Shown one piece after another: positions 8,529 to 17,534 of a stretch of DNA of 46,480 nt (positions are counted from its first letter, which is position 1; the number at the start of each line of letters is the position of its first letter). The DNA lies in contig JALHON010000004.1 in assembly GCA_022842985.1 (NCBI GenBank), positions 1 through 46,480 on the forward strand, in the 5' to 3' direction. The DNA comes from Acidobacteriota bacterium. Lineage in GTDB: Bacteria > Acidobacteriota > Vicinamibacteria > Vicinamibacterales > UBA2999. Both the position numbers and the translations under genes were made by a program. The notes under the pieces are model-generated. The model was not told the origin of the DNA and did no database searches. It saw only the letters and a program-made list of their open reading frames with translations.

Positions 8529-9524
8529 TCACAGCGTGGTGCCGTCCAGGAAGGCGTCCCCGGCGTGCAGTCTGCCGACGTTCTGCACCGTCACGCGGGC
8601 GATCTCGCTCAAGGCCTCGTGCGTGAGGAACCCCTGGTGCGCGGTGATGAGCACGTTCGGAAAGGTCAGCAGACGGGAGAGCTCATCGTCCTGGAGCACC
8701 TCGCCGGAGAGATCCTCGAAGAACAGCCCCTCCTCTTCCTCGTACACATCCAGGGCCACACCGCCCAGATGCCCGGACTTGAGCGCCTGGATCAGCGCGG
8801 TGGTGTCCACCAGCTTTCCACGGCTGGTGTTGATCAGATAGGCCCCCGGCTTCATGCGGGCGAGCGTCGCGGCGCTGACCAGGTGGTGCGTCTCCGGCGT
8901 GAGCGGAAGATGCAGGCTGACCACATCCCCGCCTGCCAGGACATCCTCCCGGGTGACGTATTCGACGCCGTGTGCTGACGCCCAGTCGTGCATGGGTGCC
9001 GGATCGCTGGCCAGAACGCGGCAGCCGAAGCCGCGGAAGATCTCGGCGGCGGCCCGGCCGATGCGGCCTGAGCCGATGATCCCGACCGTCTTGCCGTGCA
9101 GGTCGAAGCCCACCAGCCCGCTGAGGGAGAAGTTCAACTCCCGCACGCGGTTGTAGGCGCGGTGAATCTTGCGGTTCAGCGTGAGCAGCAGGGCCACGGC
9201 ATGTTCGGCCACGGCGTGAGGCGAATACGCCGGCACGCGGGTGACCGCAAGTCCCAGCGCCCGCGCGGCATTCATGTCCACGTTGTTGAAGCCAGCGCAG
9301 CGCAACACCACCAGCCTGACGCCAGCGCCCGTGAGGGCTTCCAGACAGGCGCGGTCCAGGCGGTCGTTCACGAATACACACACGACCTGTGACCCCTGAG
9401 CGGTACCAGCCGTGTCTGCGGAAAGGCGGAACTCATGAAAGTGCCACTCAAGGCGATCCGCCCCTTCGGTACGGCCGAAGTACTCCCGGTCGTAGGGCTT
9501 GGTGTCGTAGAACGCGATGCGCAT
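8529..9524 (-). CDS. ldhA: D-lactate dehydrogenase (fermentative)
   Basis: 331 residues; a cytoplasmic NAD-dependent D-2-hydroxyacid dehydrogenase that interconverts pyruvate and D-lactate and regenerates NAD+ when respiration is limited. It follows E. coli LdhA along its length. Landmarks are the start MRIAFYDTKPYDREYF, LRCAGFNNVDMNAA at 74-87, EHAVALLLTLNRKIHRAY, the dinucleotide motif GSGRIG at 151-156, catalytic Arg235 (NTSRG), a Glu in the 262-265 run and His296 (ITAHQ). The ATG at 9524 has GAGG upstream and fits the family start. It is 59 bases downstream of the triple-USP gene on the same strand and is probably cotranscribed with it, which places it in a stress or low-oxygen programme. 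Confidence 0.9.
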   Translation of the reverse strand: MRIAFYDTKPYDREYFGRTEGADRLEWHFHEFRLSADTAGTAQGSQVVCVFVNDRLDRACLEALTGAGVRLVVLRCAGFNNVDMNAARALGLAVTRVPAYSPHAVAEHAVALLLTLNRKIHRAYNRVRELNFSLSGLVGFDLHGKTVGIIGSGRIGRAAAEIFRGFGCRVLASDPAPMHDWASAHGVEYVTREDVLAGGDVVSLHLPLTPETHHLVSAATLARMKPGAYLINTSRGKLVDTTALIQALKSGHLGGVALDVYEEEEGLFFEDLSGEVLQDDELSRLLTFPNVLITAHQGFLTHEALSEIARVTVQNVGRLHAGDAFLDGTTL

Positions 9525-9583
9525 GGACGAACCTCGTGAGTGGTCGCGCGCAACCGCCACGGACGGTCGGACGCTCGGCGCGA

Positions 9584-10924
9584 TCACAGGCCGCGTGTGA
9601 AAGCGTGTGGTGTGCAGTGCGGCGGCAACACGACGACCGGGCAACGTGCCTGCCGCACCACCTGTTGAGCGACCGATCCCAGGATAGCCTGAGAGATGCC
9701 CGTTCGTCCGTGCGTGGCAAGGCAGATCGCGTCCACGCCGCGCCGCGCGCCGAGCTGCAAGAGCGCGTCCGCGACGTCGGTGTTGTCGACCACCTCGAGC
9801 ACGGTGACGACACCCCGCGCGCTCGCATCGGTGGGAACGAGCGCAGCCAGTCGCTCGCGAGCCGCCTTCCCTCCGTCAGTCGGTGACGTGTCTGTCACGT
9901 GGGCGAGATGGACGACACCGTCCCGAGGCACGAGGCCGTAGGCCACGCCGATGGCACGGTTCGCCACGTCGGAGAAGTCCGTCCCGACGAGCACGCGATC
10001 ATGGCGGGCCACACCCGTCGACCGCCGGCAAGATGCCGGCACCGTCACCACGTCTCCATCGGCGTTGTGCAAGACGTGCCGCGAGACGGAACCCTGCCAC
10101 ACCCGCGCCAGGCCGGCGCGCTGGTTGGTGCCCACGACCACCACGTCGGCCGCCATTCGTCGGGCGTCGTGCAGGAGCGGACTATCCACGCGGCCCCAAT
10201 TGCCTTCGACGTGCCACGACACGGTGCCCTCGCCCGGCACGTGGCCGGTCCAGCGGCGCAGGTCGCGCCGGAGCATGCGCTCGACCGCTGGCCGCAGGCC
10301 TTCCAGAGGGACGGGCGGCGGCACACCGAGCCTGGCGTGTGCCTCCGACGGCAGAACGATCCGCACGACCTGAAGGTCGCAGGGTGCCTGCTGCCGAAGG
10401 TCACCGACCCAATCCAGTGCCGCACGCGCCGGCGCACCGTCGTCCACGCCCACCACCACCCTGAGCGTGCGAGTCCCGGAGGCCCACTCGATCAATCCGC
10501 GCCCGTCTCGAACCACGAGGACTGGGACGGTCGCCGTCTGGGCCACGCGCTCCGCGATACTCCCGAGCAGCCAGCGGGCATGTTGACGCGTCTGGCCCAA
10601 CGATGACACCACCAGAAGAGCACTGCGGGCCCGCCTGGCCGTGTCAACCAGGTGCGCGTCGGCCACGCCAGGTTCGAACACGGTATCGACGGTGATGGGG
10701 TAGGCGCGCCGAAGCTCGGCGGCGTCCGCCTCGAGCGTCTGACGTCGAGGCTCGTACGCGCTCATGTCACCCTCGGCGAAGGTCAGCACCGCGCCGAGGT
10801 CGTCGGCGACATGGACAAGTTGCAGGCGCGCGCCAAGCCGGCTGGCAAGCGCCGCGGCGACGCCGGCGGCCCGCCGCGCGCCGTCGGAGAAGTCGGTCCC
10901 GCAGGTAATCGTCATTGGGTGCAT
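9584..10924 (-). CDS. Triple-domain universal stress protein, copy 1
   Basis: 446 residues made of three consecutive USP folds, each opening with a Rossmann-like strand and acidic turn (ITCGTDFSDGA; VVVGVDDGAPA; VLVGTDFSDVA) and closing with PVLVV/PVVVL-type strands. Single and tandem USPs are usual; three units are uncommon. Only the third unit keeps a near-canonical nucleotide site of the G-x2-G-x9-G-S type (ATHGRTGISQAILGS). The first has ten spacer residues and the second has Gln for the second Gly, so they may be structural. The ATG at 10924 lies after CAGGAG. The paralogue at 31395-32723 has the same layout. The 32-bp element at 11014-11045 lies upstream in the direction of transcription. 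Confidence 0.88.
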   Translation of the reverse strand: MHPMTITCGTDFSDGARRAAGVAAALASRLGARLQLVHVADDLGAVLTFAEGDMSAYEPRRQTLEADAAELRRAYPITVDTVFEPGVADAHLVDTARRARSALLVVSSLGQTRQHARWLLGSIAERVAQTATVPVLVVRDGRGLIEWASGTRTLRVVVGVDDGAPARAALDWVGDLRQQAPCDLQVVRIVLPSEAHARLGVPPPVPLEGLRPAVERMLRRDLRRWTGHVPGEGTVSWHVEGNWGRVDSPLLHDARRMAADVVVVGTNQRAGLARVWQGSVSRHVLHNADGDVVTVPASCRRSTGVARHDRVLVGTDFSDVANRAIGVAYGLVPRDGVVHLAHVTDTSPTDGGKAARERLAALVPTDASARGVVTVLEVVDNTDVADALLQLGARRGVDAICLATHGRTGISQAILGSVAQQVVRQARCPVVVLPPHCTPHAFTRGL

Positions 10925-11013
10925 CGTCGTAGGTGCTCCTGTCCGACCGGAGGAGAGAACGCCCGCAACGCCGAACAGGCGAGCCGATGGTCGTTCGGAC
11001 GTATCGCGGCGAT

Positions 11014-11045
11014 CCAGCCGGAAATCTCGGCTCAATCCGTAGAGC
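11014..11045 (-). promoter_or_regulatory. Shared 32-bp upstream element, instance 1 (USP copy 1)
   Basis: Read on the minus strand, this matches CTCTACGGA-W-T-N2-G-N6-TT-N2-CG-N-CTGG. The same pattern occurs at 32790-32821 (before USP copy 2) and 16865-16896 (before the CBS gene), with 19 of 32 positions identical in all three by eye. Here its near end is 89 bases from the USP ATG. No coding frame explains it. An activator site or upstream promoter element is the likely role; the binding protein is unknown. Confidence 0.55.
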
Positions 11046-11217
11046 CACTCGACGAATCAGCGTTCACCACGCAGTTCGACGCGAGCGTCGGGTCGGTGGC
11101 GAACGACCGGGAACGGGCCAGAGGGCCGCGCAGATCGCGATAGAGCGAGAGCGGCGGTCTGCGGTCCTCCGAAAGCTGCACGACTGTGCATGCCAAACGG
11201 ATCGCCGGAGGGAGACA

Positions 11218-11286
11218 CGTCGATTTCCCCGACGCGAGGCGGTCGGATTTCCAACGTCTCGCCACCATGACGCGCTGCTAGAGTCG
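11218..11286 (+). promoter_or_regulatory. Conserved control region of the ATPase operon, copy 1
   Basis: Positions 11218-11252 match 32894-32928 of copy 2 at 30 of 35 bases. They hold two direct half-sites, GTCGATTTCC and GTCGGATTTCC, about two helical turns apart. After 19 bases comes GCGCTGCTAGAGTCG (11272-11286), identical in copy 2 after 20 bases; TAGAGT could be a -10 hexamer. The surrounding intergenic DNA is much less conserved. This suggests an activator-dependent promoter reading toward the ATPase. Together with the 32-bp element this accounts for the notable content of the 417-base gap from 10925 to 11341; no gene is supported there. Confidence 0.5.
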
Positions 11287-11341
11287 CCGGGACGTCGGGG
11301 CGCGGCGTTCTTCCAGCCGTCGTGCACGCTCGCGAACCGCT

Positions 11342-13870
11342 ATGACGACGATGCTTACACATGGGCTCTCGACGGCCGAGGCACTCTCGCGCCTGGCCGC
11401 AACCGGACCCAACGCCCTGCCGGAACCGGCGCCCGAGCCGTTGTGGCGGCGTGTCGCCCGGCAGTTCGAAAGTCCGCTCATCTACATCCTGCTGGTCGCG
11501 CTCATCATCGACATCGGGATCTGGACGATGGAAGGCGCCGGGGGCCTGGCCGTCGAGAGCATCGCGATCGCCTGCATTCTGCTGCTCAACGCCGGCCTCG
11601 GCGTGTATCAGGAAGGCAAGGCCGAAGCGGCGCTGCAGCGCCTGAAGCAACTCGCCGCGTCACTGGTGTGGGTCCTGCGCGACGGCAAGCTCGCACATCT
11701 CCCGGCCACTGACCTGGTCCCCGGGGATGTCGTCAGGGTCGAGGCAGGCGATCGTATCCCGGCCGATGGTGTGCTCGTCGAAGCCCAGGGCATCCTGCTG
11801 GACGAGTCGATGCTGACCGGCGAGTCGGTGCCGGTCGACAAGGGGATCGAGGGCGACGTCTTCAGCGGCACGCTGGCGCTGCGCGGATTCGGTTACGCGG
11901 CGATCACTCGCACCGGCGCCAACAGCGCCATGGGCCGCCTCGCGGTCATGATCGGCGGCATCGAGGCCGGCAAGACCCCGCTCGAGCAGCGCATGGGCGT
12001 GTTCGGCACGCAGGTCGCGAAGGTCGTGCTGGTGCTGGCCGTCGCGATCACTGCCGGAGGGCTCTATGTCGAGGGCCTCGCCGGCCTTGGACATGTGCTG
12101 CTGTTTGCCGTGGCTCTCGCCGTGGCCGCGGTGCCGGAGGGGCTCCCGGCAGTTCTGACGTTGGCCCTGTCGCTCGGGGTGGAGCGCATGGCCAGGCGGA
12201 AGGCGGTCGTTCGCCGACTGTCGGCCGTCGAAGCCCTCGGGTCGGTCACCGTCATCGCCACCGACAAGACCGGCACGCTGACCGAGAACCGGATGTTCGT
12301 GAAGGACCTCGACACCGTCGACCGCGCACGGGCGCTCACGGCCATGGTTCTGGCCAACGACGCGGACCTGGCGACCGGGGCCGGTGATCCCCTCGAGCTT
12401 GCGCTGCTCGAGCACGCACGTGCGGAGGGGCTGGATGCTGGAGCGATCGTCAAGCGGTATCCGAGACGGGACGTGCGGCCCTTCGACAGTCGGCACAAGT
12501 ACATGCGTGTCACGGTGGATGACGCCGGCAGCCGGGTGAACTTCCTCAAGGGCGCCCCCGAAGTCCTGCTGGCGCGCTCTGACGTGAGCCCGGCCCAGCG
12601 ACGCACCTGGGAAGAGAAGGCCGAGGGTTATGCGCGCGAGGGCTGTCGGGTGCTGGCGCTCGCCACGCGTGCCGGCGAGAGCGACGAGAACCTCGAGTTC
12701 CTCGGCCTGGCACTGCTGTGGGATCCGCCGCGGCCCGAGGTGCCGGACGCGATTCGCCGCGCGCAGGCCGCCGGGATCCGTGTCGTCATGATCACCGGCG
12801 ATCATCCCGCCACCGCCCTCGCGGTGGCGACCGCCGTGGGCATCCCGCCGAGCCGGGTGCTGACCGGAGTCGACCTCGAGCAGCTGTCAGCAGACGAGGT
12901 GCAGCGCGCCGTGCAGGACACCAACGTGTTCGCTCGTGTCGCGCCCGAGCACAAGCTCCGGCTGGTCGAGGCGTTGCAGGCGTCAGGCGAAGTGGTGGCC
13001 ATGACGGGCGACGGCGTCAACGACGCGCCTGCGCTCAAACGCGCCGACGTCGGCGTGGCGATGGGGCAGCGCGGGAGCGACGTATCTCGCGAGGTCGCGC
13101 ACCTGGTGCTCCTCGACGACAACTTCGCCACGATCGTCGCGGCCGTCGAGGAAGGTCGCGGCATCTATGAAAACATCCAGAAATTCGTTCGCTTCCTGTT
13201 CTCGACCAACCTCGCGCTCGTGTTGCTGGTGGTCGGCGGCGTGGTCGGCTCCTACCTGCTGGATCTGAAGGATCCCACCGGAGGTCTCCTGCTTCCGTTG
13301 ACGGCTGTGCAGTTGTTGTGGATCAACATCGTTGCCGATGGTCCGCCGGCGTTGGCCCTGGCGCTCGATCGCAATCCCGGTCTGATGGAGCAGCCCCCTC
13401 GTGATCCCGGGGCACCGCTGCTCGACCGTGCCTCCCTGCAGTTCATCGTCGTCACCGGGGTCGTCAAAGCTGCGACCGGCGGCGCACTGCTCCTCATGCT
13501 GCCGCTCTATGGCTTCAGCGTGGCTGTGACACGCACGCTGGTCTTCCTGTTCGAATCCATTGCGCAGCTCGTCTTCGCATATCCGGCGCGCCATGTTCAG
13601 GTCTTCCCGCTGGTCAATGGCTGGCTGCACGCGGCCGTCGTGCTCGGCATCGTCCTGCAGGTGGCGACGGTGCTCGTCCAGAGCCTCCGTCTGCTGCTGG
13701 GACTCGAACCGTTGGGGGTCGAGGCGTTCCTCTGGGTGGCCGGCAGCGTCCTGGTGACCTGGGCGGTGGCCGAGGCCGTCAGCCACATGATGTGGCGGCG
13801 AAGCGGGCGCGGCCATCCGTCGAGGCCGGACGCCGGCGGCGGCGTCGATGTGCAGAAAGGACGCCCGTGA
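11342..13870 (+). CDS. P2-type cation-transporting ATPase (probably Ca2+-type)
   Basis: 842 residues, a complete P-type ATPase of the inner membrane. Motifs: N-terminal cation-ATPase domain ([19 protein letters not shown]), actuator TGES at 159-162, M4 ion-site PEGLP at 265-269, phosphorylation site DKTGTLT from Asp308, nucleotide-domain KGAPE, hinge TGDGVND at 555-561, and M6 sequence [15 protein letters not shown] after Trp660. The PEGLP and the M6 Asp fit the P2A/P2B calcium-type pumps better than heavy-metal (CPC) or K+ pumps; the ion is still an inference. The nucleotide domain is short. Two ATGs (11342, 11351) are available and neither has a strong ribosome site. The stop overlaps the antiporter GTG by four bases. 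In copy 2 the gene is reduced to a scar. Confidence 0.88.
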   Translation: MTTMLTHGLSTAEALSRLAATGPNALPEPAPEPLWRRVARQFESPLIYILLVALIIDIGIWTMEGAGGLAVESIAIACILLLNAGLGVYQEGKAEAALQRLKQLAASLVWVLRDGKLAHLPATDLVPGDVVRVEAGDRIPADGVLVEAQGILLDESMLTGESVPVDKGIEGDVFSGTLALRGFGYAAITRTGANSAMGRLAVMIGGIEAGKTPLEQRMGVFGTQVAKVVLVLAVAITAGGLYVEGLAGLGHVLLFAVALAVAAVPEGLPAVLTLALSLGVERMARRKAVVRRLSAVEALGSVTVIATDKTGTLTENRMFVKDLDTVDRARALTAMVLANDADLATGAGDPLELALLEHARAEGLDAGAIVKRYPRRDVRPFDSRHKYMRVTVDDAGSRVNFLKGAPEVLLARSDVSPAQRRTWEEKAEGYAREGCRVLALATRAGESDENLEFLGLALLWDPPRPEVPDAIRRAQAAGIRVVMITGDHPATALAVATAVGIPPSRVLTGVDLEQLSADEVQRAVQDTNVFARVAPEHKLRLVEALQASGEVVAMTGDGVNDAPALKRADVGVAMGQRGSDVSREVAHLVLLDDNFATIVAAVEEGRGIYENIQKFVRFLFSTNLALVLLVVGGVVGSYLLDLKDPTGGLLLPLTAVQLLWINIVADGPPALALALDRNPGLMEQPPRDPGAPLLDRASLQFIVVTGVVKAATGGALLLMLPLYGFSVAVTRTLVFLFESIAQLVFAYPARHVQVFPLVNGWLHAAVVLGIVLQVATVLVQSLRLLLGLEPLGVEAFLWVAGSVLVTWAVAEAVSHMMWRRSGRGHPSRPDAGGGVDVQKGRP

Positions 13871-14862
13871 CGTGGCTGGTGTTCGCGCTCGTCGCCACGG
13901 TCATCGTCGTCGCCGGGGTGCACCTCGCCCGCTATGGCGACGTCATCGGCGAGAAGAGCGGCCTTGGACGCAGTTGGATCGGCGTGGTCCTGCTGGCCGC
14001 GACGACCAGCCTGCCCGAGCTCTTCACCGGCTTCGGCGCCACCGCACTCACACCCCTGCCGGACATCGCCGTGGGCGATGTGCTCGGCAGCTGCATGTTC
14101 AACCTGCTGATCCTGTCGTTGATGGACGCCATTCAGCCGGAGCGTCTCAGCGCCCGCGCCCATCAGGGCCATGCGCTCGCGATCGGATTCGGCCTGGCAT
14201 TGATGGCCATTGCGGGTGTCGGACTGGCTGGCGCCGCGCACTGGCCAGTCATCGGGTGGGTTGGTCTGTATTCACCAGTCCTCATTGCGTTGTACTTCGT
14301 GGCGATGCGGGTGATGTTCACCCACGAGCGCAAGCGACAGGCCAGCGACGAGCGTATGGAGACGGCGAATCCAGCGAATGCGCACGTCAGCCTCCGATCG
14401 GCGCTCGTTCGCTACGGTGCGGCGGCCGTCTTCGTCGTGGGCGCGGCCTTGTACTTACCCGTGCTCGGCGCATCGCTGGCGCGGGAGACAGGCCTCGGCG
14501 AGGCGTTCGTCGGCAGCCTGTTCATCGCGCTCACGACATCGCTGCCGGAGATCGTCGTCTCGATCGCCGCGGTCCGCATGGGCGCCCTGGAACTGGGCAT
14601 CGGCAACGTGCTCGGCAGCAATCTCTTCAATCTACTGATCCTGGGGATGGACGACGTCTTCTACACCCCGGGGCCGCTCCTGAGTGCCGTCGACCCCAGT
14701 CAGCTCATCGCCGTGCTGGCGGTCGTGCTCATGAATGCGCTGTTTCTGATCGGGCTGACCCAGCAGGTGCTGACGAAGCGCTTTCGCGTCGCGTGGGATA
14801 CCGGCGCCATGGCCGTGGTGTACGCCGGTGCCATAGGGCTCATGTATCTGATGCGGTCGTAA
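13867..14862 (+). CDS. Ca2+/cation antiporter (CaCA family), copy 1
   Basis: 331 residues, about ten membrane helices. The two inverted alpha repeats of the Na+/Ca2+ exchanger family are clear: AATTSLPELFTGFG ... GDVLGSCMFNLL at about 45-83, and ALTTSLPEIVVSIAAV ... GNVLGSNLFNLLIL at about 221-259. Each carries the acidic residue that binds the cation. The start is the GTG at 13867, inside the GTGA overlap with the ATPase stop and after AAAGGA. Coupling a calcium-type pump and an exchanger points to cation export or pH/ion balance. The in-frame region upstream to 13792 overlaps the ATPase and is not needed. The close paralogue is at 33009-34058. Confidence 0.88.
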   Translation: MTWLVFALVATVIVVAGVHLARYGDVIGEKSGLGRSWIGVVLLAATTSLPELFTGFGATALTPLPDIAVGDVLGSCMFNLLILSLMDAIQPERLSARAHQGHALAIGFGLALMAIAGVGLAGAAHWPVIGWVGLYSPVLIALYFVAMRVMFTHERKRQASDERMETANPANAHVSLRSALVRYGAAAVFVVGAALYLPVLGASLARETGLGEAFVGSLFIALTTSLPEIVVSIAAVRMGALELGIGNVLGSNLFNLLILGMDDVFYTPGPLLSAVDPSQLIAVLAVVLMNALFLIGLTQQVLTKRFRVAWDTGAMAVVYAGAIGLMYLMRS

Positions 14863-14888
14863 GCGATGTCGGGGAGGAGGCAGGAGCC

Positions 14889-15047
14889 ATGGCACAAGAG
14901 GCGCGTCGCGTCAAGCATCCCATCGTGTGCGGCACCGACGTCACGGTGCATGCGACGCCGCCAGGTGGGCGGCAGGCGCGCGAAGCCGCGGGGGTGGTCG
15001 CCGCATTACGGCGTCCCGTGCTGGTCGTGAACCCTGGGAATGAGTGA
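14889..15047 (+). pseudogene. Internally deleted universal stress protein remnant
   Basis: A 52-codon frame with a good ribosome site (GGAGGAGGCAGGAGCC before ATG 14889). It starts like a USP first strand (KHPIVCGTDVTVHATPP) and, after about 20 residues, ends like a USP last strand (ALRRPVLVVNPGNE). The nucleotide-binding middle of roughly 90-100 residues is missing. It lies between the antiporter and the SDR of copy 1; copy 2 has only 21 bases there. It could still be translated as a mini-protein, but the simplest reading is a USP gene that has lost its core by deletion. Confidence 0.6.
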
Positions 15048-15069
15048 GAACGCGATCTGGGAGGATCCG

Positions 15070-15837
15070 ATGAATCGACTCAAGGGAGCAGTAGCCATTG
15101 TCACCGGCGGAGCCGTAGGGATCGGCCGGGCGGCCTGTGTGCGCCTCGCCGAGGAAGGCGCCGCGGTCGCGATCACCGACATCCGCGAAGCCGAGGGCCA
15201 CGCGCTGGCCGTCGAGATCGTGAGCGCCGGGGGCGCCGCCGCGTTCTGGCGCCTCGACGTCAGCAAGGAAGCGGAGGTGCAACAGGTGTTTGCCGCGGTG
15301 AGCGCCCGGTTCGGACCGGTGACCGTGCTCGTGAACAACGCCGGCATCGCCGGCGTGAACAAGCCGACGCACGAGATCACGGAAGCGGAGTGGGACGCGC
15401 TCATGGCCGTCAACGTCAAGGGGGTGTTCTTCTGTACGAAGCATGCCATCCCGGCGATGCGCCAGGCGGGACACGGGAGCATCATCAACCTGTCGTCGAT
15501 CTACGGGCTGATCGGGGCCGGCGACATACCGCCGTACCACGCGTCGAAAGGCGCTGTACGGCTGATGACCAAGAACGATGCCCTGATCTACGCGCCGGAC
15601 CGTATCCGCGTCAACTCCATCCATCCCGGCTTCATCTGGACGCCGCTGGTGGAGGCGTTTGCCGCGAGCCAGGGCGCCATGGAAGACGTGCGCAAGGCTC
15701 TGGATGCCAGACATCCATTGGGGCACGTGGGCGATCCGGACGACATCGCCTGGGGCATCGTCTATCTGGCGTCCGGCGAGGCCAGGTTCGTGACGGGCTC
15801 GGAACTCGTCATCGACGGCGGCTACACGGCTCAGTAG
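15070..15837 (+). CDS. Short-chain dehydrogenase/reductase, copy 1
   Basis: 255 residues, classical SDR of the cytoplasm. NAD(P)-binding TGGAVGIG at 12-19, NNAG at 89-92, a structural Asn in AVNVKG (N115), and the catalytic Ser142/143, Tyr156 and Lys160 (YHASK). The C-terminus GSELVIDGGYTAQ is typical of the FabG/glucose-dehydrogenase-like group; the substrate is not evident. AGGA eight bases before ATG 15070 and the identical start in the paralogue at 34080 decide the start over the in-frame ATG at 15040. The first 40 or so bases are identical in both copies, silent positions included. Confidence 0.9.
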   Translation: MNRLKGAVAIVTGGAVGIGRAACVRLAEEGAAVAITDIREAEGHALAVEIVSAGGAAAFWRLDVSKEAEVQQVFAAVSARFGPVTVLVNNAGIAGVNKPTHEITEAEWDALMAVNVKGVFFCTKHAIPAMRQAGHGSIINLSSIYGLIGAGDIPPYHASKGAVRLMTKNDALIYAPDRIRVNSIHPGFIWTPLVEAFAASQGAMEDVRKALDARHPLGHVGDPDDIAWGIVYLASGEARFVTGSELVIDGGYTAQ

Positions 15838-15861
15838 CCGCAACAGGAGAGTCAGTACCGT

Positions 15862-16740
15862 ATGGCCACATCACGCCCCTTTCGAGTTCTCCACGCCACC
15901 GACGGTTCCGCGTCCGCCCGTACCGCCGTGGCCACATCCGCTGGCTTCCCGTGGCCCCGCCACAGCGAAGCGCGGGCCATCGTCGTGAGGCCAGCGCTGT
16001 TCCTCCCGACGACTGCGGACCTGTGGGCCCGGTCCGAGACGTTCACACGCCGGGCCGCCCGGGCGGCGTCACGCGCGATGCGCGCACGTTGGCCGGAGGC
16101 AGACGCCGTCGTGCGCGATGGGGACGCCGCCGATCGCATCCTGGACGAAGGCAGGCGGTGGAGCGCCCACGCGGTCGTGATCGGCTGGCGGGGACACGGG
16201 CGCTTCCGACGCCTCCTGATGGGGAGCGTCTCCCGCGCCGTCCTTCGTCGCGCCGAGACACCCGTACTCGTCGTGCGGCGCGGGACCGGCGTCATCACCC
16301 AACTGGTCGTGGGCGCCGACGGGTCGGCGGCGTCCGACCGGGCCATCCGATTCCTCGCGCGCGCCGTTGTTCCGAAGGGCGGTTCGATTACGCTGGTCAC
16401 GGTCCTCCACTGCCAGCCGCTACCGAGTCACCCGCTGCTGCCCGGCCTTTCCGCGGACGTCCGGGCGGACGTGATGGCGCACGAGGCGAAGCGTCGGGCC
16501 GCCGCTGACCGCCACCAGGCTCGAGCCGCTGACGTGCTTCGGAAGGCGGGGTGGCGGGTAGGCGGGCAGGTGCGAACCGGCGCCGCGCTCTACGAGCTCC
16601 TGCGCAGCGTGGACGAGACCGGCGCGGATGCGCTGGTCGTCGGGGCGACGTCCCAACGCTCGGCTCGGAGGGGGCTCCTGGGAAGTACCACCGAGGGTGC
16701 CGTCAATAGAAGTGCGGTGCCCGTTCTCGTGGTGCCATGA
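15862..16740 (+). CDS. Tandem universal stress protein, copy 1
   Basis: 292 residues, two USP units. The first has a full nucleotide-site pattern G-x2-G-x9-G-S in VIGWRGHGRFRRLLMGS. In the second, VVGATSQRSARRGLLGS, the second Gly is Ser. Both end in a PVLVV strand. The protein is very arginine-rich. The start ATG 15862 follows CAGGAGAG. It directly follows the SDR in both module copies (paralogue 34874-35752). Role: probable cytoplasmic ATP-binding stress factor; the partner is unknown. Confidence 0.88.
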   Translation: MATSRPFRVLHATDGSASARTAVATSAGFPWPRHSEARAIVVRPALFLPTTADLWARSETFTRRAARAASRAMRARWPEADAVVRDGDAADRILDEGRRWSAHAVVIGWRGHGRFRRLLMGSVSRAVLRRAETPVLVVRRGTGVITQLVVGADGSAASDRAIRFLARAVVPKGGSITLVTVLHCQPLPSHPLLPGLSADVRADVMAHEAKRRAAADRHQARAADVLRKAGWRVGGQVRTGAALYELLRSVDETGADALVVGATSQRSARRGLLGSTTEGAVNRSAVPVLVVP

Positions 16741-16864
16741 AGCACGAATGGGCGTGGCAGGGCATCGCCGTGATCGTCCGCTGACCGGCGCGCGCCGTGG
16801 TCCTCAAGGTGCACCCGATGAGCGGGCGATCGGATGGACGGTCGGTCCGCTGTCACGTCGGTTC

Positions 16865-16896
16865 TCTCTACGGAATGGGGTCGCCTTTGCGACTGG
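16865..16896 (+). promoter_or_regulatory. Shared 32-bp upstream element, instance 2 (CBS gene)
   Basis: CTCTACGGAAT here is followed at fixed spacing by TT, CG and CTGG as in the two elements before the triple-USP genes. The near end is 75 bases from the CBS ATG, in the same orientation as the gene. The rest of the 16741-16971 gap shows no supported gene. Its recurrence before a non-homologous gene argues against simple duplication carry-over. Confidence 0.5.
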
Positions 16897-16971
16897 ACCG
16901 CGCAGCGTCACACGCCAATGATGGGGCGTGATCAGGAGGGCGGCGCGCCGCGCAGCGCCGAGGAGGGACAC

Positions 16972-17445
16972 ATGAAGGTTCAAGACGTGATGACCATCGA
17001 TGTACACACCTGCGCGCCAGAGGCGAATCTCGCTGAAGTGGCGCAGGTCATGTGGGAGAGTGACTGCGGCATCGTGCCGGTCGTCGACGAGCACAACCGT
17101 GTGCGCGGGGTCGTGACGGACCGCGACGTGTGCATCGCATTGGGCACACGCAATCAGCCGGCCGCATGGGTGCAGGCCGCTGACGTCATGTCGACCGAGG
17201 TGCTGACGGGCAGCGCCACCGATGACCTCACCATGGCGCTCGCCACCATGCGCGCGGGCCGGGTGCGACGGGTGCCGGTGGTCGATGCCGACGGCGCGCT
17301 GTGCGGCGTTCTCTCGCTGGACGATGTGGTTCTGCAGATCACGGAGAAATCGAGAGACGCGAAGCTCCGGGATGCCATGCTCGGCACGCTGAGGGGGATC
17401 TGCGAGAAGTGGAAGACGCCGCGGCCGGCGTCGGAGACGGCCTGA
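16972..17445 (+). CDS. CBS-pair regulatory protein
   Basis: 157 residues, two CBS motifs forming one Bateman module. The first runs from MKVQDVMTIDVHTC to VVTDRDVCIALG, the second from AADVMSTEVLTG to GVLSLDDVVLQI. Such free-standing modules bind adenine nucleotides and control channels, enzymes or transporters. AGGAGGGACAC before ATG 16972 decides the start; the frame is open further upstream without family similarity. The gene is present only in copy 1. Its neighbours (ATPase, antiporter, USPs) suggest energy-dependent control of ion transport or stress, by inference. Confidence 0.85.
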   Translation: MKVQDVMTIDVHTCAPEANLAEVAQVMWESDCGIVPVVDEHNRVRGVVTDRDVCIALGTRNQPAAWVQAADVMSTEVLTGSATDDLTMALATMRAGRVRRVPVVDADGALCGVLSLDDVVLQITEKSRDAKLRDAMLGTLRGICEKWKTPRPASETA

Positions 17446-17534
17446 GCACCGTGCCGGGACGAGGCGTCCGTCAGGCGCCGCAGGGCATGTGCCCGGCCGG
17501 AGTTCTGCCCGCGTCGGGCACCGGGGGCGATCAG

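Noticed and set aside
10925-11341. Possible small genes in the divergent 417-base gap
   Set aside because: Open frames there are not conserved with the copy 2 gap; the conserved pieces are short blocks that look regulatory.
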